Shown: piece after piece, positions 62,033 to 64,000 of the stretch
Position numbering within the stretch: the first letter of the stretch is position 1
How the letters are laid out: every line of letters begins with the position of its first letter
Origin: Nematopogon swammerdamellus
Lineage: Eukaryota > Arthropoda > Insecta > Lepidoptera > Adelidae
Direction: 5' to 3'
Length of the DNA stretch: 64,000 nucleotides
NCBI GenBank assembly: GCA_946902875.1
Contig: OX336336.1
Location: 3,566,545-3,630,544 of the forward strand
Notes under the pieces: model-generated
Databases searched by the model: none
Seen by the model: the letters and a program-made list of their open reading frames with translations, nothing else
What the model was told of the DNA's origin: nothing
Position numbers and translations under genes: made by a program

Positions 62033-62102
62033 ACGCCCTCGCCAGGATTCGAACCTGGAACGCCAGCTTGAGCATTGATAATTTCGCCGTCGGGTCGATG
62101 AC
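62033..62102 (-). other. tRNA-like 3' half (B box), probable SINE or pseudo-tRNA
   Basis: The reverse complement ends GGCGTTCCAGGTTCGAATCC-TGGCGAGGGCG, a well-formed T-arm (CCAGG/CCTGG with TTCGAAT loop) followed by an acceptor-like CGAGGGC. The 5' half does not pair to make a D-arm or acceptor stem. I therefore do not call a tRNA gene. Confidence 0.35.
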
Positions 62103-62937
62103 GTATTCTATCTAAATTTCGTACAGTTGCATCTTCTATGGGAGATATAACGCAATCTCCTGCATTCTATCTAGTGAAGAGATATAAAGTGGGTACATGT
62201 TTAGTACTACATATAAAAATTAAATAAAATTAAGTAGGTATGTCATAAAATTTTTATGTTTTCCAATGGGAATGAGATGGTCACTGCGTCTCAGAGATAC
62301 AAAATGCCTTTACATTTATAAAAATTTAAACTTTGTTAAACACAATCAATATTATGCTCGTGTAATGTGAGGGCGAAGATAAGGTATTCGTCTATGTCTA
62401 ATACTTCGGTATTAACTATCTAATAATAAGTTTAAACTTAAGTAAGGACTAGTGTAGATATTTTTTTCGATCCTAAGTCGTAGTAATTAATTCTGACGTG
62501 TTTAATTATGTTTCCACTGCACTATTTGTACTGTTATCGCCTATATAAACGTGAAACAAAATTCTTAATAAAAATGTATTTTTCTCCATAAATTCATTTT
62601 GAACCGTATAATACAAAATTGTCGGAGCCAGTATTCGCATAAACAACTGAAAATATGATGTACCTAACTATAATAATTATTAAATAAATTGTTTGTAAGT
62701 AAATCATTATTTTATTGAAATTATCCACATTAACACACATTAATCCAGAATGGGGAGTGCTTGCGACGATTTTAAACTTATCCACGAAAACAGTTTGTGA
62801 CATAAAATAGCTCTTACAGTATATGCCTCCTTTAAAAAATCGGCTTCCGTTTAAAAATAATAAAACTGTTTGTACCACTCACCAATGTAAGGATAAGTTT
62901 TCTGCATTCCTTTCGACCCTACTTCCACAATTACGAT
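62103..62937. other. AT-rich 3' flank, no gene recognised
   Basis: No repeat family identified. It contains AATAAA at 62567-62572 and could be distal 3'UTR of the obstructor gene or intergenic. A 94-codon minus frame (62594-62878) shows no motif. Confidence 0.35.
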
Positions 62938-63305
62938 TTTGACGTGATAACGTCACGATCACGGACGTTGTAGGTGATGTAGCCCACCGCGTCAGTTTCC
63001 ATAAAAAAAAAAGAAATAGCGTCTTATAAATTGATGAACACCGGCTGCACACACGAAAAAGTGTCACGTTCCATCTGAGCCTGTGTGTGCAAGCGAGAGC
63101 GCGTAACAAGCGATAGAGAGGCACAATCGGCCCAAGCGTCGGCTTGTACACATTTATCTCTCTGGTTCTAAAGTACCAGGGCAGCACACAACTCGTACCA
63201 TAATATATTAAGCGCATCTGGCCGGTCGGAAAAGATTTCAAATTTAGAATATTGACGTTACACGTAAAACTATCGTCCGTAAACCGACTTTACAGACAAC
63301 CAATT
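62938..63305 (-). mobile_element. GTCTGTAAAGTCG element, inverse, with nested SINE tail
   Basis: The complement of 29778-30095: TTGACGTGATAACGTC, GAAAAAGTGTCACGTTCCAT, AAGCGATAGAGAGGCACAAT and, at the right, GTAAAACTATCGTCCGTAAA. A SINE-like 3' piece (62955-63012, ATCACGGACGTTGTAGGTGA to CAGTTTCCATAAAA) is inserted near its left end. Confidence 0.62.
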
Positions 63306-63325
63306 TTTTATCATTTGATTTTATA

Positions 63326-63350
63326 GGTCGGGTCATAAGTTCTGCCACAA
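63326..63350. mobile_element. Possible mariner-type terminal fragment
   Basis: TAGGTCGGGTCATAAGTTCT resembles the outer end of mariner-family elements and is preceded by TA. No partner end or transposase was found. Confidence 0.25.
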
Positions 63351-63487
63351 ATACTTTATTAGATAAATTGTACGACTGTTTATGTTAGTTTAAAATATTT
63401 AATGAGAAAGAGGTTCCACAATGTTTGAAAGCACCGTATTTTGTTTGATACACAACGGCACTTACTAGTAAAGAACACTTTAAAGTA

Positions 63488-64000
63488 GACATGTGTAATA
63501 TATGCGGTCTACGAGCTAACTTTAATGCTGTCGCCCAACATCTGCAGACAGCAAAACCACATCTTTTGTTTTTAACAGAGACTCAGGTCGCCCAACACAC
63601 TACAAACCTGGACATCCCTGGATACAGTCTTTTCGAAAGATTTGTAGCCAAGAGTGGTGTATGTGTGTATGGTCGGTCTGACGTTTCTGTTAAAAGTCGT
63701 ATGGATCCGCGTCAACCTTCCCCACGTGGTAAGAGTTTACACGGGTGTATACCGCTCTCCCAACTTAGGTGCCAAGGAAAGTGCCGCACTATTTGAGTAT
63801 CTCAGCAGCTCGGCCGATAGAGTGCTCTGCCAACTACCTACAGCATAAATTGTGATGTTGGGAGACTTTAACGCCAAACATGGAGATTGGCTTGGCTCCT
63901 GCACCACGAATGCTGCTGGTAAGGATGCATATAACTTGGCGCACGGGTTGGCACAGCTTGTGTCTGGTATAACTAGAGTCCCTAGGAACCCGTCGCATAG
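63488..64000 (+). pseudogene. Non-LTR retrotransposon endonuclease (EEP) domain, runs off the edge
   Basis: The plus-strand frame begins MCNICGLRANFNAVAQHLQT, then PHLLFLTETQVA and IPGYSLFERF. After a +1 shift near 63700 it continues VRVYTGVYRSPNLGAKE and, past a TAA at 63846-63848, IVMLGDFNAKHGDWLGS. The N-x-x-x-L-x-x-N start, the LTET metal-binding segment and GDFNAKH are the apurinic-like endonuclease motifs of Jockey/CR1-type LINEs. The frameshift and stop show it is degenerate. The reverse transcriptase would lie beyond 64000. Confidence 0.85.

Noticed and set aside
62033..62102. tRNA gene on the minus strand
   Set aside because: The T-arm is good, but no D-arm or matching 5' acceptor strand could be paired.

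Overview
This window is nuclear DNA from an insect, most likely a moth or butterfly (Lepidoptera). The evidence is one multi-exon cuticle gene with long, repeat-filled introns and several short dispersed repeats of a kind common in lepidopteran genomes: the 'GGGTTCCGTA...' element, the 'GCCCGCGGCTTCGCTCGCG' tail, and a repeat ending in 'CCAACCGTGTCAGTTTCC' plus oligo-A. There are no bacterial operons, no CRISPR array and no intact rRNA or tRNA gene.

The only host gene I can support is a plus-strand gene for a secreted chitin-binding protein of the obstructor/CPAP3 family, with three six-cysteine peritrophin-A (ChtBD2) domains. Five coding exons are visible at 17196-17435, 43727-43915, 55338-55458, 56176-56272 and 60362-60463 (stop). 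All splice phases agree (1, 1, 2, 0), giving about 249 codons. The first coding exon, with the start codon, is not certain. A TATAAAAG box at 13423 followed by an ATG at 13504 is the best candidate, but the only phase-compatible splice donor there is weak. The introns measure about 26.3, 11.4, 0.7 and 4.1 kb.

Almost everything else is transposable-element debris. 1-13 kb: a 660-bp inverted-repeat element, a tRNA-derived SINE, copy A of a 2.4-kb composite repeat, and a 300-bp tandem array split by a hAT-like element with a matching 8-bp target duplication. 13-20 kb: the candidate promoter, dispersed repeats, a PIF/Harbinger-like MITE, exon 2 and copy B of the composite repeat. 20-43 kb (intron 2): an inverted broken copy of exon 2, a Penelope-like retroelement remnant with a GIY-YIG domain, a large fold-back GC-rich array, several MITEs and many simple repeats. 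43-56 kb: exon 3, copy C of the composite repeat in inverse orientation, more MITEs, LINE remnants and exon 4. 56-64 kb: exons 5 and 6, a degenerate mariner transposon, LINE remnants, and at the right edge the start of a non-LTR retrotransposon endonuclease.

The observations most worth follow-up are: (1) an inverted 138-bp piece of exon 2 with its splice acceptor, inside the gene's own intron 2; (2) copies B and C of the composite repeat, in opposite orientation on either side of exon 3, a layout that favours pre-mRNA pairing and circular RNA; (3) a SINE-like unit joining a tRNA-type promoter to a 5S rRNA fragment; and (4) repeat ends lying within about 50 bp of four of the five visible splice acceptors. 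Boundaries of repeats were judged by eye and are approximate.
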